Below the pieces are notes generated by a model. That model saw only the letters and a program-made list of their open reading frames with translations. It had not been told where the DNA came from and searched no databases. From Psilocybe azurescens (Eukaryota; Basidiomycota; Agaricomycetes; Agaricales; Agrocybaceae), in NCBI GenBank assembly GCA_023853785.1, contig JAJIRX010000584.1, positions 62,001 to 126,000 on the forward strand: a stretch of 64,000 nucleotides of DNA, read 5' to 3'. The translations under genes were made by a program, and so were the position numbers. Positions 35,403 through 47,471 of this stretch are shown here, one piece after another. The stretch's first letter is position 1. Each line of letters begins with the position of its first letter.

Positions 35403-38400
35403 ATGTCTGGCACTTCTTCTTTCCAAACTGTGCCTGAAGACTCAGGCAGTGATCTTGGAGATGACGAAGTAACTGGCATTGGACTGTCTGCCCCAAACCT
35501 GAATGATGAAATTCGACGGAAGCTCGACGCCATGAACAAGCTTCACAACACAGGGTAAGTCCTTTGAAAGACATGAAATTGCCAATTTTTCTGATTTTCC
35601 TACGTATTTAGTGTTCAGATTGACATCGATCTTCCACAAATTGCTGTCATTGGCAATCAAAGCGCCGGAAAGTCTTCTCTCATCGAGGCAGTTTCTGGAA
35701 TCACTCTCCCTCGAGCCAGTGGCACGTGCACTCGGTACGTCTTGTCTTTTAAGGTTATTCCTCTTCAAGTTCCAGACATTCTTATTTCATGCAGCTGTCC
35801 CACAGAATGTCGTCTCACGCGAACAGACGCGCCGTGGCAGTGCATTGTGTCTTTGAGAATCACAACAGACGACACTGGTAAAGCGCTGGGCCAAGCGAGG
35901 AATGAACAATTTGGTGACATTATCTACGACAAATCCGAAGTTGAGGAACGCATTCGTCGCGCGCAGCGTGCGATCTTGAGCCCACAGTCATCGCTCAACA
36001 GTCAAGTCTTTCTGACCGAACGCGAGACTGAGGCGACTACGAGAAAACAGTTGCCTTTCTCCCTTAATTGCATTACCCTCGCCATCAGCGGTCCAGATGT
36101 CGCGGATCTCTCTTTCTGCGATCTTCCAGGCATCTCATCAGTCTGTTCTCATCCTTGTTATTTTACTGATAGTTTTTGTAGGTCTAATTGCCAGCGTTAG
36201 TCGTGGCAGTGATGATGGTTCTATTGCCCTTGTGGAGAAAATGGTGGCCTCCTATATCCTGAAACCGAGCTGTATCATCCTTTTGACTGTTACTTGCGAG
36301 AGTAAGTCAAAGTTTCATATATATTTTCCAACCAAACTGATCAATATGCAGCCGACTTTGAAAACCAAGGCGCCTATCGTTTGGCAAAAAATATGACCCT
36401 GAGGGCAAACGCACCATTGGTACGTTCGCCAAAGCACTAGATTTTTGAATTACTCTGAACTAATATGTGTTATTTAGGTGTTTTGACTAAACCAGATCGC
36501 ATACCTCTCGGCGAAGAATCTTCATGGATCCCATTTATTCGCGATGAAAAAGAGCCACTTGAGAACAACTGGTTCTGCGTCAAGCTCTTGTCTTCCCACG
36601 AGCTCATCAAGAAGTATACGTGGGCGCAGACCAGACAACTGGAAGAAGATTTCTTCGCCGAGAAATCAGGCCCATGGGCTGAGGTCGAAGAGCCTTACAG
36701 GAAATATCTTGGAACAACCAATTTAGTAGAGAGGCTCAGCACCGTTCTCTCGGATTTAATTGCTACAAGGTAGATTGCCTCCTAAACTTCCGGCCTCTGC
36801 TTGCTAATCTCACCTGTAAATTTCAGGGTGCCTCAAATCCAAGACGAACTTGAACGATCTATAGCACATACCCGCGAGCAGATCGCGCGTCTTCCTCCAC
36901 CGCCCACAGCCGACCCTCGCAGCGAAATCTTGACCCTCTTGCACATGTTTGTTCAAGATGTCTCACAGAACGTCAAAGGCGTCCCAGACGAAATTGACTC
37001 TAATACCCCGTCCGGCTTAATCCAATCCATAAGCCCGGAACAAGAGAAGTTCAAACGGGCCATCCGCGCCACCGCCCCGCAATTCTGGCCTTTCGAGAAA
37101 ACGATCACCAATGGAAAACTCCCTGCCGCGGATTTCCTTCGCTCTGAAGAAGGCGAGGGCTATGAGGGATTAAACTCTGGGAAACCTGTCGCGTCTCCGA
37201 AAATATGCGTTGATGAAGTGTACAACCGAATTCAAAAGTATGTTTTGATCACTCTTACATGTAGCAAGATAGCACATTAAACTAAATTTCATTATAGGGC
37301 ACGTACCCGTGAATTACCTGGTCATGTTCCGTCTGTTGTTGGGGAAACATATATTCGGAATATCATCAAACAGTGGGAGGCACCGTCAGAGACTCTGATC
37401 AAGGCTGTCTATAACATCGTCACAAAGCATCTGAAGCAAATGGTTCACGATCATTTCAACCACTTTGGCCAGGGAAAACTCGAGCAGCAAGTCCGGTACT
37501 TATCATGTCTGTTCAAGTGTAGAAGGTTCTTTGCTCACATCTCAAATTTCAGGGCCATTGTTCAAGGACATATCAATGCTTGTCTCGCAAAAGCCGAATA
37601 TGGCGTCAAGTATCAACGAAAGCTTGAGCAAAGCTGGCCTTTCACTATGAACACGCACTATTTGAGCGACTACAAGGAGAAGTTCCTGGCATACTACAGA
37701 TCTGCGCGTGAAGAGCAAGCCAAGAACGCGAAAACCGTGCCATTCCAATCACTGTTCGCTACTCCACCGGTCAAGTCCGAGTTCAATACGATCGGCAAAG
37801 CTGATGCATCGAAAACAGCGGCGGGTTCTACTTCTGCGCCTATTACTTCGTTATTTTCTTCCAGTACAAACACATCTTCTACGCCTTTTACTTCGTTCTT
37901 CTCTTCTAGTACAAACACATCTTCGACACCCATTACTACTGGTAGTCTATTCGGACCAGTTAAAGCTCCCGAAACTGCCCCTACTACTTCGTTCTTCTCT
38001 TCTAGTGCAAACACATCTTCGACACCCATTACTACTGGTAGTCCATTCAAACCATTGAAAGCTCCCGAAACACCAAAAATCAGTTTCCCACCGTCTAATG
38101 CACCCCTCTTCCCTCCTTCATCTCTATCCACCTCTGATGGTTCTGCTGCAGTGATCGTGTCACCCTTCACGACAACTCAGGCTCCGAAAGAAGAATCAAC
38201 CGTTAACACTTTTTTGCGGGGCCCGGCAAGACTGTTAACGAGGCCGATGCTACATCGACCTTCGATCCTATGGAGCCCGCTCTCGTCATCATGGCTGATG
38301 TTCGAGCGTACTTTCAAGGTGAGACTTCCTCTATCGGTCCTGACTTAATTTTTTTATTCACCGCTAATTCGTTTTTTTAAATTTGCGAACTCCAGTGGCA

Positions 38401-38640
38401 TATAAACGGTTCATCGACTATGTCCCCCTCGCCGTCGACGCGGAACTAGTGACCGGTATCGTGCAAGACCTCCTGCCGACGCTCTTCTCGCAGCTGGGCA
38501 TAAACGGCCCGAAAGGCGACGCGATATGCAGAGACTACGCCCAAGAAAACCGAAAGGTCGCGAGCCGCCGCGTCGAGCTCACCAAGAAGCTGGAGCGGCT
38601 GGAGGCAGGGCACAACGAGCTGTTCACTGCATTCGTTTGA
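35403..38640 (+). CDS. Dynamin-like GTPase with Ser/Thr-rich repeat insert (two frame breaks)
   Basis: Large GTPase of the dynamin/Mx type, which forms membrane- or target-remodelling polymers. The GTPase domain has P-loop GNQSAGKSS, switch SGTCTRCPTECRL, G3 DLPG, and G4 TKPD. TCETDFENQGAYRLAKKYDP leads into GKRTIGVLTKPDR. The stalk follows (VPQIQDELERSIAHTREQI), then a linker of Ser/Thr/Phe/Pro repeats, and a C-terminal GED (YKRFIDYVPLAVDAELV, ending LERLEAGHNELFTAFV). Nine or so introns; the one after DLPG appears to use a GC donor. Two one-base gaps are needed: the A6 run at 36386..36391 (so KKYDPEGKRTIG reads through) and the T6 run at 38210..38215 (joining the repeat region to the exon before the GED). 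No PH domain is seen. It is probably a soluble fungal dynamin-like protein of unknown role, not Vps1 or Dnm1, because of the insert. Confidence 0.85.
36130..36181 (+). other. Probable GC-AG intron in the dynamin gene
   Basis: A 52-nt gap between CCAG and GTCTAATTGCC restores the family sequence DLPG-LIASVSRG in frame. The donor starts GC, not GT; the nearby GT donor would put a stop codon right after the junction. The acceptor is TTTTTGTAG. Confidence 0.6.
37850..38085 (+). repeat. Tandem coding repeat, about 105 bp unit, in the dynamin linker
   Basis: The stretch around 37890 onward (encoding TSFFSSSTNTSSTPITTGS) recurs about 105 bp downstream (TSFFSSSANTSSTPITTGS), followed each time by a Phe-containing turn (LFGPVKAPET / PFKPLKAPET). 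A shorter, more diverged copy precedes them. Confidence 0.8.
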
Positions 38641-39953
38641 TTTTTTTTTTGAGTGTCCTTGTCTGTTGTCCTTGTCCGTTGTCCTTTGTTCCGTTCATGC
38701 CTTGCTTTCACTCTGCTCTCTTATCGCACATATATATAGCCTAACAGCTATCATTGATATCCCCGTACAATCTACCCTATATTTAATGTTGCCAATCTAA
38801 TGTCTTTTATTTTGCTTTGTCAATCGTCACTTTGTCGTTTCTGTGATGAGCGTGATTCCGTGGTTGCGATTGGGTTGTGTACACGTCCTCTTCGGGGACG
38901 GCGCTACCTGGGCTCGGGTACAAATTACGGGGCACGATATATATCAGTGTTCTACAAATCTTATATTAGTGGACCGGGCTAGCTAATTCCGCTGAGCTTC
39001 ATGATTTCCAGCTTGAATGAGACCGACGACGCTGGCTATGGAAGCCCTTGGCACTCACCAGGCGGATGCACTGGTGCTGTGGCGTCTTCTATATCGCTGT
39101 TGAGCGCTGGCTGAAGACAGTCCGCTTTATTGGACACGGCTTTCTTCTCATGGGAAGAACTCTATATTGCGCGAGAGATGGTTCTTTGATTGGAAGTGCC
39201 AGGAAAAGACAAGATACGGCCAGCAGTTGCCGGAATTTAGAGTCTAGAGTCTGTACGATAAGATTAAGCACAGGTTCTGTGTGGTCCTTTTCAAGGCTAC
39301 AACTCCGGCTCTATATAGAATTATTGGACATATGCACTTTGCCTCTCTATTGGTTCACCCCAGTCTTTCTTCTACTGATTGTTTGATCTTGTCAGTGTCA
39401 ACTGTACAGCAGTGATTAGAAGCGGATCTCCTGGTCCGCGTCAAAAATATCATAGCAGTCATAATCTTTTGACCATTCAATGCATATTTTTTCTCTCCAG
39501 CCAGTCATCTTGAACTAGTTGAAATGGTCGATGCTTCTTAAAAATTGATTTCAACCTAGAGTGATGAATGAAAACAAGACAGTGATTAGGGGACATTGCG
39601 GGGAATTAGGGGCACAAGTGGACAGAAGTGGACAGCTGTGGAAGAGTCGGACTGTTCGGACCACATGCATCCGTCTGTAGAAGAGATCAGAAGAGACTGA
39701 TAGAGACACTCTAGAGTAATTGGATGAACATAGCATAGAAAGAGAATAGATTTGTTACCACATAACTAGTAACTTCCGGACATAAATGAAGAGCCCACCA
39801 CGTGGCGGATGGAATGTCAGCGAGGCTTACATTGGTGCTCTTCGGAGGTAAATGGCAACCAGTCCAGCCCTCCTCTCGGGCCCTCTTCCTTCTCTTCCTC
39901 CATGCCTTCTCCACGACCCCCCTCACGAACGATATGACCTGTATACTACTACG
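38641..39953. other. Gene-free stretch
   Basis: About 1.3 kb between two plus-strand genes. A 112-residue open frame at 39048..39386 has no recognisable motif and is not called. Confidence 0.45.
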
Positions 39954-42312
39954 ATGACCTCAGCCCGTCCACAATCAGCGACCCCTCTCTCCAATTATTT
40001 CGCAACTGTACCATTGCTCTGCCTGTCCTTGGCCTGCAACGCCGTTGTCGTCGCTGGCACTCCAGTTCAGTCTGGGGAAACAGTTCACTTGCGAAAGAGA
40101 GATGGCGAGGGCGCTAATTCGGGAATGTCACCCAGGATATGGGTGAGGTCATCGACGCTTTCCCTTTCCTGATAGAATACTTAATTGTCATACAGGTTCC
40201 AATCGTCGTCGCTGCTATCATTATTTTTGTTATTACATTATTGGCATGGTCTAAGACTTCCTGGCGGCGGTCCTTGCGTCTATTCTCATTCTCAGGTGCA
40301 GCAGCCGTTGGAGGCCCGATAGGCGGTGCAACCACCACAGGTCCCAGGGAGCTCACTGCTGAACAACTGGCCGGGACTATCAATGGCGACATACAGACAG
40401 GCACCGCTGCTGCGAGGACAGCCCGCAGAGCCCGCAGACCTCGGAGAACGCCTTCACAAATGTCCGTTACTTCCTTGCCGGCGTACAACAAGGAGCCAGG
40501 AGAGGAAGAACTCGTCATATTTAGGTATTATATAAGATATTCTGCACGTATTCCGCGATGTTGAATAACATTACAGGGGTCGTGATGCGGAGGACGCAAC
40601 GATGCCAGCAGCTGTTGCAATGACATCTCTCGACGAAGAACGAGATGAATCCACTTCCTCGCACGACAATTCTCAACCCTCGAGATATTCACCCATGCCT
40701 ACATCCCCACACGATATGCCGTTACTTCAAGATGACACTCCGTACGGTGACCTCTCTCTCCAGAGCCTCCCCAATCTTGTCCCCGGGGCCGACGGTGTTC
40801 GTCACAGTGTCGATGCAGGTTCCCAGAGTTCTCATGAGACAAGTTCTCTCATGCGTACGAACAGTAATTTGCCAGACGATAGTCCTGATCCTAGAGGCGA
40901 AGCTCCTGCCTATTTTGAAGTCGTAGATCCAAATGATCTACAGCACAACCGTGCGGCCACTGGAGTTGCGCGGCAGCCTTCAACGGCGTCACGAGTATCA
41001 CGAGCGTCTCCTCCAGAATCAAACCCGCCTGCCAGACGGTCTGGTTTCCGCACCTTGCTCAACCGAATGTCGATGTCCTCTAGCCATCACACTCATACTC
41101 ATAATCGCAACGAATCTCTCGGCTCAACATTCTCGTCAAATTTATCTCATGCAGCTGAACCGTCAAATGGCGCGTTGTCAAATCATCGTACAACACCCTC
41201 GGGCTCGGGCTCCCTCCTTAGCGTAAACATGTTCCGCACCATTTCCCGCCAAAGGTCTAACCATACTCTAAACTCCAACCGCCTCAACTCACCCTCTCTC
41301 ATCTCTCTCAATTCCATTTCGCCGCCCTTGACGCACACCGTCACACGAACGGAGTTTACATATCCAAAGTCGGGTCCTACGGCCGAGCAACTGAAGGTTA
41401 TATCATCTAGGGAGTCGTTTGCGCGTTTCGGTGTTCCTTATGGCGCTGATGCCATTGCATATGCCTCATCCTCCCGTTTGGATCTTCTCCCACCTCCGGA
41501 CTTTGACTCGTCGTTGGATGCTCTATCACCTCGCTCACCTGGCAGTGCTGGCCCCTCAAGGCTACGCTCTGCAAGTAATGCGCGCCGTTTACCAGATGCT
41601 AGTCCTACTACGAGTGCGATAGGAGATAACAGTGTTCCAGGATTACTATCTACAGCCAACGCCGCCAACAATGATCCGACATCCCCCACATCCCCGTCAG
41701 TAGTCAATTCTACGAATACAGACCCAAAAGCGGCGACACCTGTTTCAGCTCCTCCCACTGCCGCTGAGTCTGCCGCTGCCTCTAACTCTGACACTGTTCC
41801 TGCCGCTGTCGAAAATAATTCACACTCTATTTCTAAAAATCACAACTCACTTTCGGAAGGGACAAGCGCAGGCTATTCCCGACGTTGCCGAAACAGACAC
41901 AGCAAAACCTGCGGATGCGCCGGGCAAATCGGGCACGGCGTCCTCTTCTAAATCTGCGACGATGATACAACAGCCGGTTTCAGAGTTTGGCAAGCTCGCA
42001 CCGCCGCCACCCTCGTCGTACCACGAGCTCACCGCGTCCTCTGTGCGGTCGGAATCGAGGGCGAGCGTGTTTACGTTCGCTACTGCCGCAGAGTCGCTGT
42101 CTGGGCAGCCGCGGCCTGCCAGTGACACTGATGCTGATGCTGACGACTATTTCACGGATGCGGGCAACAGTGAGTTTGGGAGTGCACCGTCGACGCCGAG
42201 ACTGGGAGGACAGCATGCCTTGGAACCCACTGATGCTACTGTAGTCCCTGACCCCAAAAGGACCACGATAATGGCTTCTAATACGGGAGCATCACGCTCT
42301 ACAGGGCAGTGA
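39954..42312 (+). CDS. Single-pass membrane protein with long Ser/Pro-rich cytoplasmic tail (one frame break)
   Basis: Three exons. Exon 1 starts MTSARPQSATPLSNYF at 39954 and has a hydrophobic run (VPLLCLSLACNAVVVAG), perhaps a signal peptide, then a short ectodomain. Exon 2 opens with the membrane helix VPIVVAAIIIFVITLLAW and a basic stop-transfer patch (SKTSWRRSLR). Exon 3 (from about 40577) is a long disordered tail: Ser/Pro/Thr-rich, His-rich patch SSSHHTHTHNRNES, and then FTYPKSGPTAEQLKVISS. The frame must drop one G in GGG at 41859..41861; otherwise it ends soon after, while the other frame continues with clear coding (QAIPDVAETDTAKPADAPGK) to the TGA at 42312. The tail ends ASRSTGQ. 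An upstream in-frame ATG at 39852 is less likely. I recognise no family; a surface sensor or polarity factor is possible but unproven. Confidence 0.65.
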
Positions 42313-42776
42313 TTTGCATAGACTCTGATTTCTCTCTGACGCTTTGTTGTTTTGCACCTTGCACTCTGTCACCCCGCAAAATCTCAACTTTTCTTCGAAT
42401 ACTTTCCTGGATATCTATCCCCAATCTACACACGTACCCTCTGACAATGTTTTTTATAACCTTTATGCGGCTATCCTCTCGAACCTTCCTCATACCTTTC
42501 CCTCTCAGCTCACTAAACAAATTCTTACCATCCACCTTTTTGTACATTACACGTTCACCCACCCACATCCGCCCATTTTATGCCACTCTTCCTCACAACA
42601 CCTTAATACTTTAGTGCGGATCGCTATCCCACTCTTCTGATTTCTCAAGGGGTTTATTGGAACACGTTAAACATGTTAAAATTGATCAAAATACATTACA
42701 CGTCGTCTTAAAGACAGAACTTGCTGTAAGACATACTTCTCACAATATTTCCAGTACGTACACACCCAGCTATTAC
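42313..42776. other. Convergent 3' region
   Basis: 464 bp between the convergent ends of the membrane-protein and DUF1308 genes, presumably both 3' UTRs. No coding was seen. Confidence 0.45.
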
Positions 42777-44943
42777 TTACTGAGTGGACTGCGCAGGCGG
42801 TGGGACACTCGACATACCCTCTGCCAGACTGCGCGGGTCGATGATCCAAATCGCCGCAATCGCCTGGCTGTCCGCACCAGGATCGCCCTTGCCCACTCCC
42901 GCTAAACGGCCCGCGACCTTGGCGGCTTTCAGCTCGCGCAGAATGGCCTTGACGCTCGTGCGGTTCGCAGTGAGCGTCGTCCACCCGAGCTCCGCGCCCC
43001 ACTGCATGCTCTGCACGGTGTGTGCCGTCAGCCGCGGATTGGCCTTCGTCACGGTCGCTCTCTGGATCTCGGCGCGCGAGTGGTCGTGATCATCAACAAT
43101 GTCTTCGGGCAACGCCGCCGCCCCACGACGAGGGATGCTTTCCTGCGAGAGAATGTCCGCGCATATCTTGCCCAGCGCTTTCGCGAAGCCCGACCTAGGA
43201 CATGCAGGAAGCGAGCCGAGCACCAAAGCGTCAGGCGCGTTGGATGGGAACATGCGGATGGGGAGGAGCGGGATGAACTGGGGCGCAAAGCGCGAATCCT
43301 GCCAGTACAGCCGCTCTGCTTCTTCGAGCGGTATTTCCGACCCGTCGGTCGGGGACAAGCAGAACAAGGCGTACGCCCTTCGCTTTTCGTGTACACCCCC
43401 AATTTTCGACACGATGCGAAGGCATCGATCACGTGCTTCCGATGTTGTCCAGAATACCACCTTTCTTGGCGAGGAGGGAGAGGAGGGATCGTTGGGACTA
43501 GTAGTTGACAAGTCTAATTTATCGTGTATCTCTTGGAGGAGTCCTTTCCCCATTTCTTGGAGCAGTTGGTTTGTCAACGCACGCGCATGTTGTTTGAAAT
43601 TACGAGGGAGGTCGTTAATATCTGTTTCCAGTTCTAGAGGTTCAGAGATGTCTTTTCAGGCTGCGCAGCCTGTTGTTTGTTGTCTCGCCCTTTTTCTTAG
43701 AGTCGCGGTCTTCCTTATTCCCAGACCGTGCAGTTTTCTGTTTCATATCTTGCCGCTTTTGCTTCCAATCGCGGTATTCCTGAGGAGGTATAAAGCGTCT
43801 ATTCACCTCTTCTTGTGTTTCTGGAACAGCGGCATGTGTAAGATCAGATATGAGGGCTATGAGCCCGGACAGATCAAAATTGATGTTGGAGGTAGGGACG
43901 AAAGGCACATCAACAGGCGGAGGAGCGTCGTCCGCAGATGGACTGGGAATGGAGGACAGTTCAGCATCGGTGCGTTCGCCTAGCTCGACGTTCACCCCAA
44001 GCTGCCAAAGTTTATCGATAGTCTCGGCGATGCGACTGTCGGGCGGAGTACCGTCCTCGTTCATGACATCGGGGTCAAGGCGCGTAAGCCGAAGAGTGAC
44101 TTTGGGTATCTCTGTTGTCCCCTCGATAGGGTTAGCCTGAGCGGCTAATAACAACGTACGACCCATGCGCAAGACAGAGTTGTCGAACTCGGTTTGGGCC
44201 AGAGATGGACGTGAGACGTCATCCCATTCTTCGTCAGACTCATCGCTGCCATCCGTAAGATACGAGTCTATCTCGCGGAATTCAGATATCATCCGCGAGT
44301 TCTTCACTCTACATCATTAAAATGGAAGAAAAGGAATATATTGTAAGGTCGAGGCATAACGAAAGAGAGACCATTGACTCACGTATTGACTCTAATCCAT
44401 TGACGTCCGTTATCTGCAATGACATCCACTTTCGCCCCTGCCTTATGCTTCCTGGCGTGTCCCAGCCTTTTCGGCATGCGACAATGTTGAAGTCGACGCT
44501 TGAACTGGAAACGTCTTATAAACAGACACAATCGGCGGCGGCGCACATATCACTTCGTTCCACACAGCGATGAGATATGGCGCATTCGTAGATAGCGCAG
44601 GCAAATTGACACAGTTCGGATCGTCGAGAAACTACTAGAAGAAGAAAAAGAAATCAATGTTTTAAATCCTTGTAGGAGGAAGACTTTTCAGAGAGATTGC
44701 GGATAGAGTACCTTCTCCAAGACGCTCAGATCGAGTTTGATGTTCTCTTTTAGTTTTTTTTAATCCGGGGACAATCTCTTGTTGCAGCCATTGGTTGTCT
44801 TCGTTGTTCTCGTTTCCAGCGTCGTAGGAGGAGTCAAGGATGGGCGGTCTGGCAGTGAGAGGTGTAAACGTGGAGATCCCATCGTGAATCTGGAGAAGAC
44901 GCGTCTTGATTGCCTGGAGCTCGGGGTGAGGAAGGTTCTCCAT
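42777..44943 (-). CDS. DUF1308 family protein (frame breaks)
   Basis: I read three separated open stretches as one gene. The first starts MENLPHPELQAIKTRLLQIH at 44943 and continues to the poly-A run. After one added base it gives LKENIKLDLSVLEK. The next part carries PALSTNAPYLIAVWNEV and KVDVIADNGRQWIRVNT, which I recognise as DUF1308 landmarks. Then ISEFREIDSYLTDGSD, an acidic hinge, VTLRLTRLDPDV and a charged middle follow. The C-terminal third ends PPPAQSTQ after VVFWTTSEARDRCLRIV and LGWTTLTANRTSVKAIL. One base is missing in the T8 run at 44754..44761, and one seems extra in the A4 run near 43660. The junction near 44450 could be an intron or another break. The function of DUF1308 is unknown; no enzyme motif is visible. 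It faces the preceding gene tail to tail. Confidence 0.65.
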
Positions 44944-45340
44944 GTAATATTCCTGATCGAGAGTGGCTGAGTATACCAGACGCTGAAGAGTTGATATGAG
45001 AATAGAACCAACACTTTGTATGTAGGAGTCAGGAATCAAGATGGTGAATGACGAAATAGGCGAATAACATGGATCAAGTTCTTCAAGTTCAGAGACTCCG
45101 ATGAATAACATTTGCCGCGTGTCTTATTATTTGAAAAGTTTTTGGAGCTCAATTGGGGTCAATTTGGGGTATTTATACACTTAAGTACAAGGTACGAAGG
45201 AAAGGAAAGTGCAATATGCATAATACAGGCAGTACAGGTGTATGGAGAGTTCGTACAAGTTGTTCTGGGCACACAAATGGGACATACACTTGGTGACATC
45301 CAGAATTTAGTATTTCAATGTAAGCTTGTAGCAAGGCTTA
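44944..45340. other. Short intergenic stretch
   Basis: About 400 bp between two minus-strand genes, holding the DUF1308 promoter. An in-frame upstream ATG at 45111 could extend the DUF1308 N-terminus, but the extra residues do not look conserved. Confidence 0.35.
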
Positions 45341-46926
45341 TCAATGATAGTGGCGAAACTATCAGAAATTAGAGTCGTTAACATATGAAGGATGCCAAAA
45401 TCTAAGATATATCTTACCTGAATTCCGTTGAGAATTTCAATATCGTATTCTTCTCCCTTGATAAATTTATCTACACCGAAGCTTTTGATACGACTACGTT
45501 CCCACCTTTTAATAACAATCAGCTTGATAAGCAATAGTGTAGGTGAGGCAACGTACTCATCAGAGGTTGGGATCTTCCCGTCAAAGAGTACACGGCCCTC
45601 TTCTTTGACTTTCTTGGAGTCCACGAGATCTAAAGGCACCCCATCGACAAAGTGAGCAAAGTGATAGAGACCCAGACGACGAAGAGCAACTTGGTCCGCC
45701 GGAGGGAGGATGACTAAAGGGATGAAACGAGGGGTTAGTGAATATTTCCACCAGTATTATCGCAATTACCTCGATGCATCGTGCCCTTGAGAATACCGCC
45801 ACTCATGAACGAGAGCTGATCACCGATATTGATGACATAGGCATTGTCCTCGTGCTTGACATATCGCCATACGTTGTCGGGCATCAGTACCTGGAGGGCG
45901 GTAATCGGCTGGGAGACCAAACAGCTGATGCTGTTGAAGTCGGTATGTCCACTAAGCATGACGCCGTTGGTCTTTTCAGATTCGGAAGCGGTCAAAGGGT
46001 CAAAAATCATGTATCTGAAAAGCTGTACAGATCGTCAGAAAGGAAACAAATAGCATGTTATAGCATGTTGATCACTAAACTCACATCGTGTCCCTTAACA
46101 CCTTCAGGTGTTTCGTGCAGGCGCCACAAATAACCTTCTTCAAGGTCCAGAACAGCGTCAATGAGGTATGTGACACGCTTAAGCACTTTCTGCCTGCTTG
46201 CCTATATACTGATCAATATATCAACGAGACCAACAGGAACTGAAGCATACCTCAAGGAATTCCTTGACTTCCTCGACATGGGGCTGAAGTGCCTGAGGGT
46301 GAGACGTCGCAGGATCGATACTGAAAAAATGAGACGGATGAGAACAATTCCCAGTCAGAATATAATGGACTAACCAGTTCTGATAAAAGTTGTATTGTTC
46401 AATTCTGTCGCGAACACCATCCTTGATCTCCCAATAATTTTGGAGCTAAAAGCGCGTCAATCTCGCAAGCCAACGACGACAATGCTGGAACACACCTTAT
46501 AGCCCATAAAAGTTCCTTTCTCTTTGATAGGTGCTACATGTCGCTCCTTCTCCTCTTGTGATACCTGGTCGAAAGCAAGCTCGCCGATGGCAAACTGACG
46601 GTTAATCTGGGTTTGAAAGGCGGGGTCAGTGGTCGGGCCGGAGCAGAGAGGGAGGGAATTACCTTCTCGGGCGATATACCATGGCCGACAACATAGAAGA
46701 AACCATCACGTTCGAGGGCGGTCTGAACAGTGTCGACAAGCTCTTGTCGGTGTGTGTCGTACTTGGAGAGATCCACGGTCAGGATATCCGCCCATTCGAT
46801 CTTTTCTTTCGTTACTGGAGGCGGTACCCATACTGGAAGATCAATAGGCTTGGGTTTGAGGTTCAGGCTAAGGTTGGCAACATCTTGTTCAAGCGTTGTG
46901 GAACTGTTGGCCGTGGTGGTAGACAT
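45341..46926 (-). CDS. 2-oxoglutarate/Fe(II)-dependent oxygenase, isopenicillin-N-synthase-like
   Basis: Non-haem iron oxygenase. The DIOX_N part reads WADILTVDLSKYDTHRQELV and GFFYVVGHGISPEKV. The catalytic 2OG-FeII core reads GVMLSGHTDFNSISCLVSQP, giving the iron-binding H-x-D, then VINIGDQLSFMSGG and GILKGTMHR with the distal His. The usual R-x-S for the co-substrate carboxylate appears as RLGLYHF, with Gly in place of Ser. About seven introns. The last intron (near 45358..45418) joins NGIQ to FRHYH and the TGA at 45341, as in relatives ending in a basic-His tail. The start 46926 (MSTTTANSSTT) follows the family pattern. The substrate is unknown. It is divergent from the DUR3-like gene, with 545 bp between starts. 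Confidence 0.85.
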
Positions 46927-47471
46927 GGCAAAATTGATGGTAAAGGCTCAAACTTGAAGCTTTACATGTTCTAGCTATCATCTTTTAAAGATGATCTGCA
47001 GGTGCCAGAATGGTATTGGACTTTCTTATCCAAGTTGTGCAGCAACCCTTGCGCGAGAAAATCGATCAAGCACGCAATTGCATTCGAGTACTGGGTTATG
47101 CCAGTATATACCCTCCCAGGATGCCCTTTAGATATCATCTCCGCTTCCGCTTCCTACGTCTACCGGAGTGTTGAAATAGATTCAGGTCGACGTTTGCAAT
47201 TGTGGGTCCAAGCCGACTCTTATGCTCGCCCAGGTTATCCGAATCTAGTCAAGTGCGCCATGAACTATCTATATGCTGCCATTGATTCTCACCAATGCGT
47301 GATAATTAAAAATATCGTTCCGTGCCGATATCCAATACGCCCTAGTCGCCAATCTTAGCCAATGAGCTCAACTTTGAGTCAATTCTGCGCGGATTGAGGG
47401 CGATGCGAAATCAGTATAAAAGCTATCTCGCTGAATATGGAGTCAAAGCCAATTCAGTGACTCATTCCACT
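46927..47471. promoter_or_regulatory. Divergent promoter region, 2OG oxygenase / DUR3-like
   Basis: 545 bp between two divergent starts. A TATAAAAG box at 47415..47422 lies about 50 bp upstream of the DUR3-like ATG. A 118-residue open frame here is not believed. Confidence 0.45.
47415..47422 (+). promoter_or_regulatory. TATA box of the DUR3-like gene
   Basis: TATAAAAG, 50 bp before the ATG at 47472. A good consensus match at a plausible distance. Confidence 0.5.

Noticed and set aside
39048..39386. 112-residue open frame downstream of the dynamin gene
   Set aside because: No domain, no conserved pattern and no splice partner; treated as intergenic.
47002..47358. 118-residue open frame between the 2OG oxygenase and DUR3-like genes
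   Set aside because: Lies in a divergent promoter region and shows no recognisable motif.
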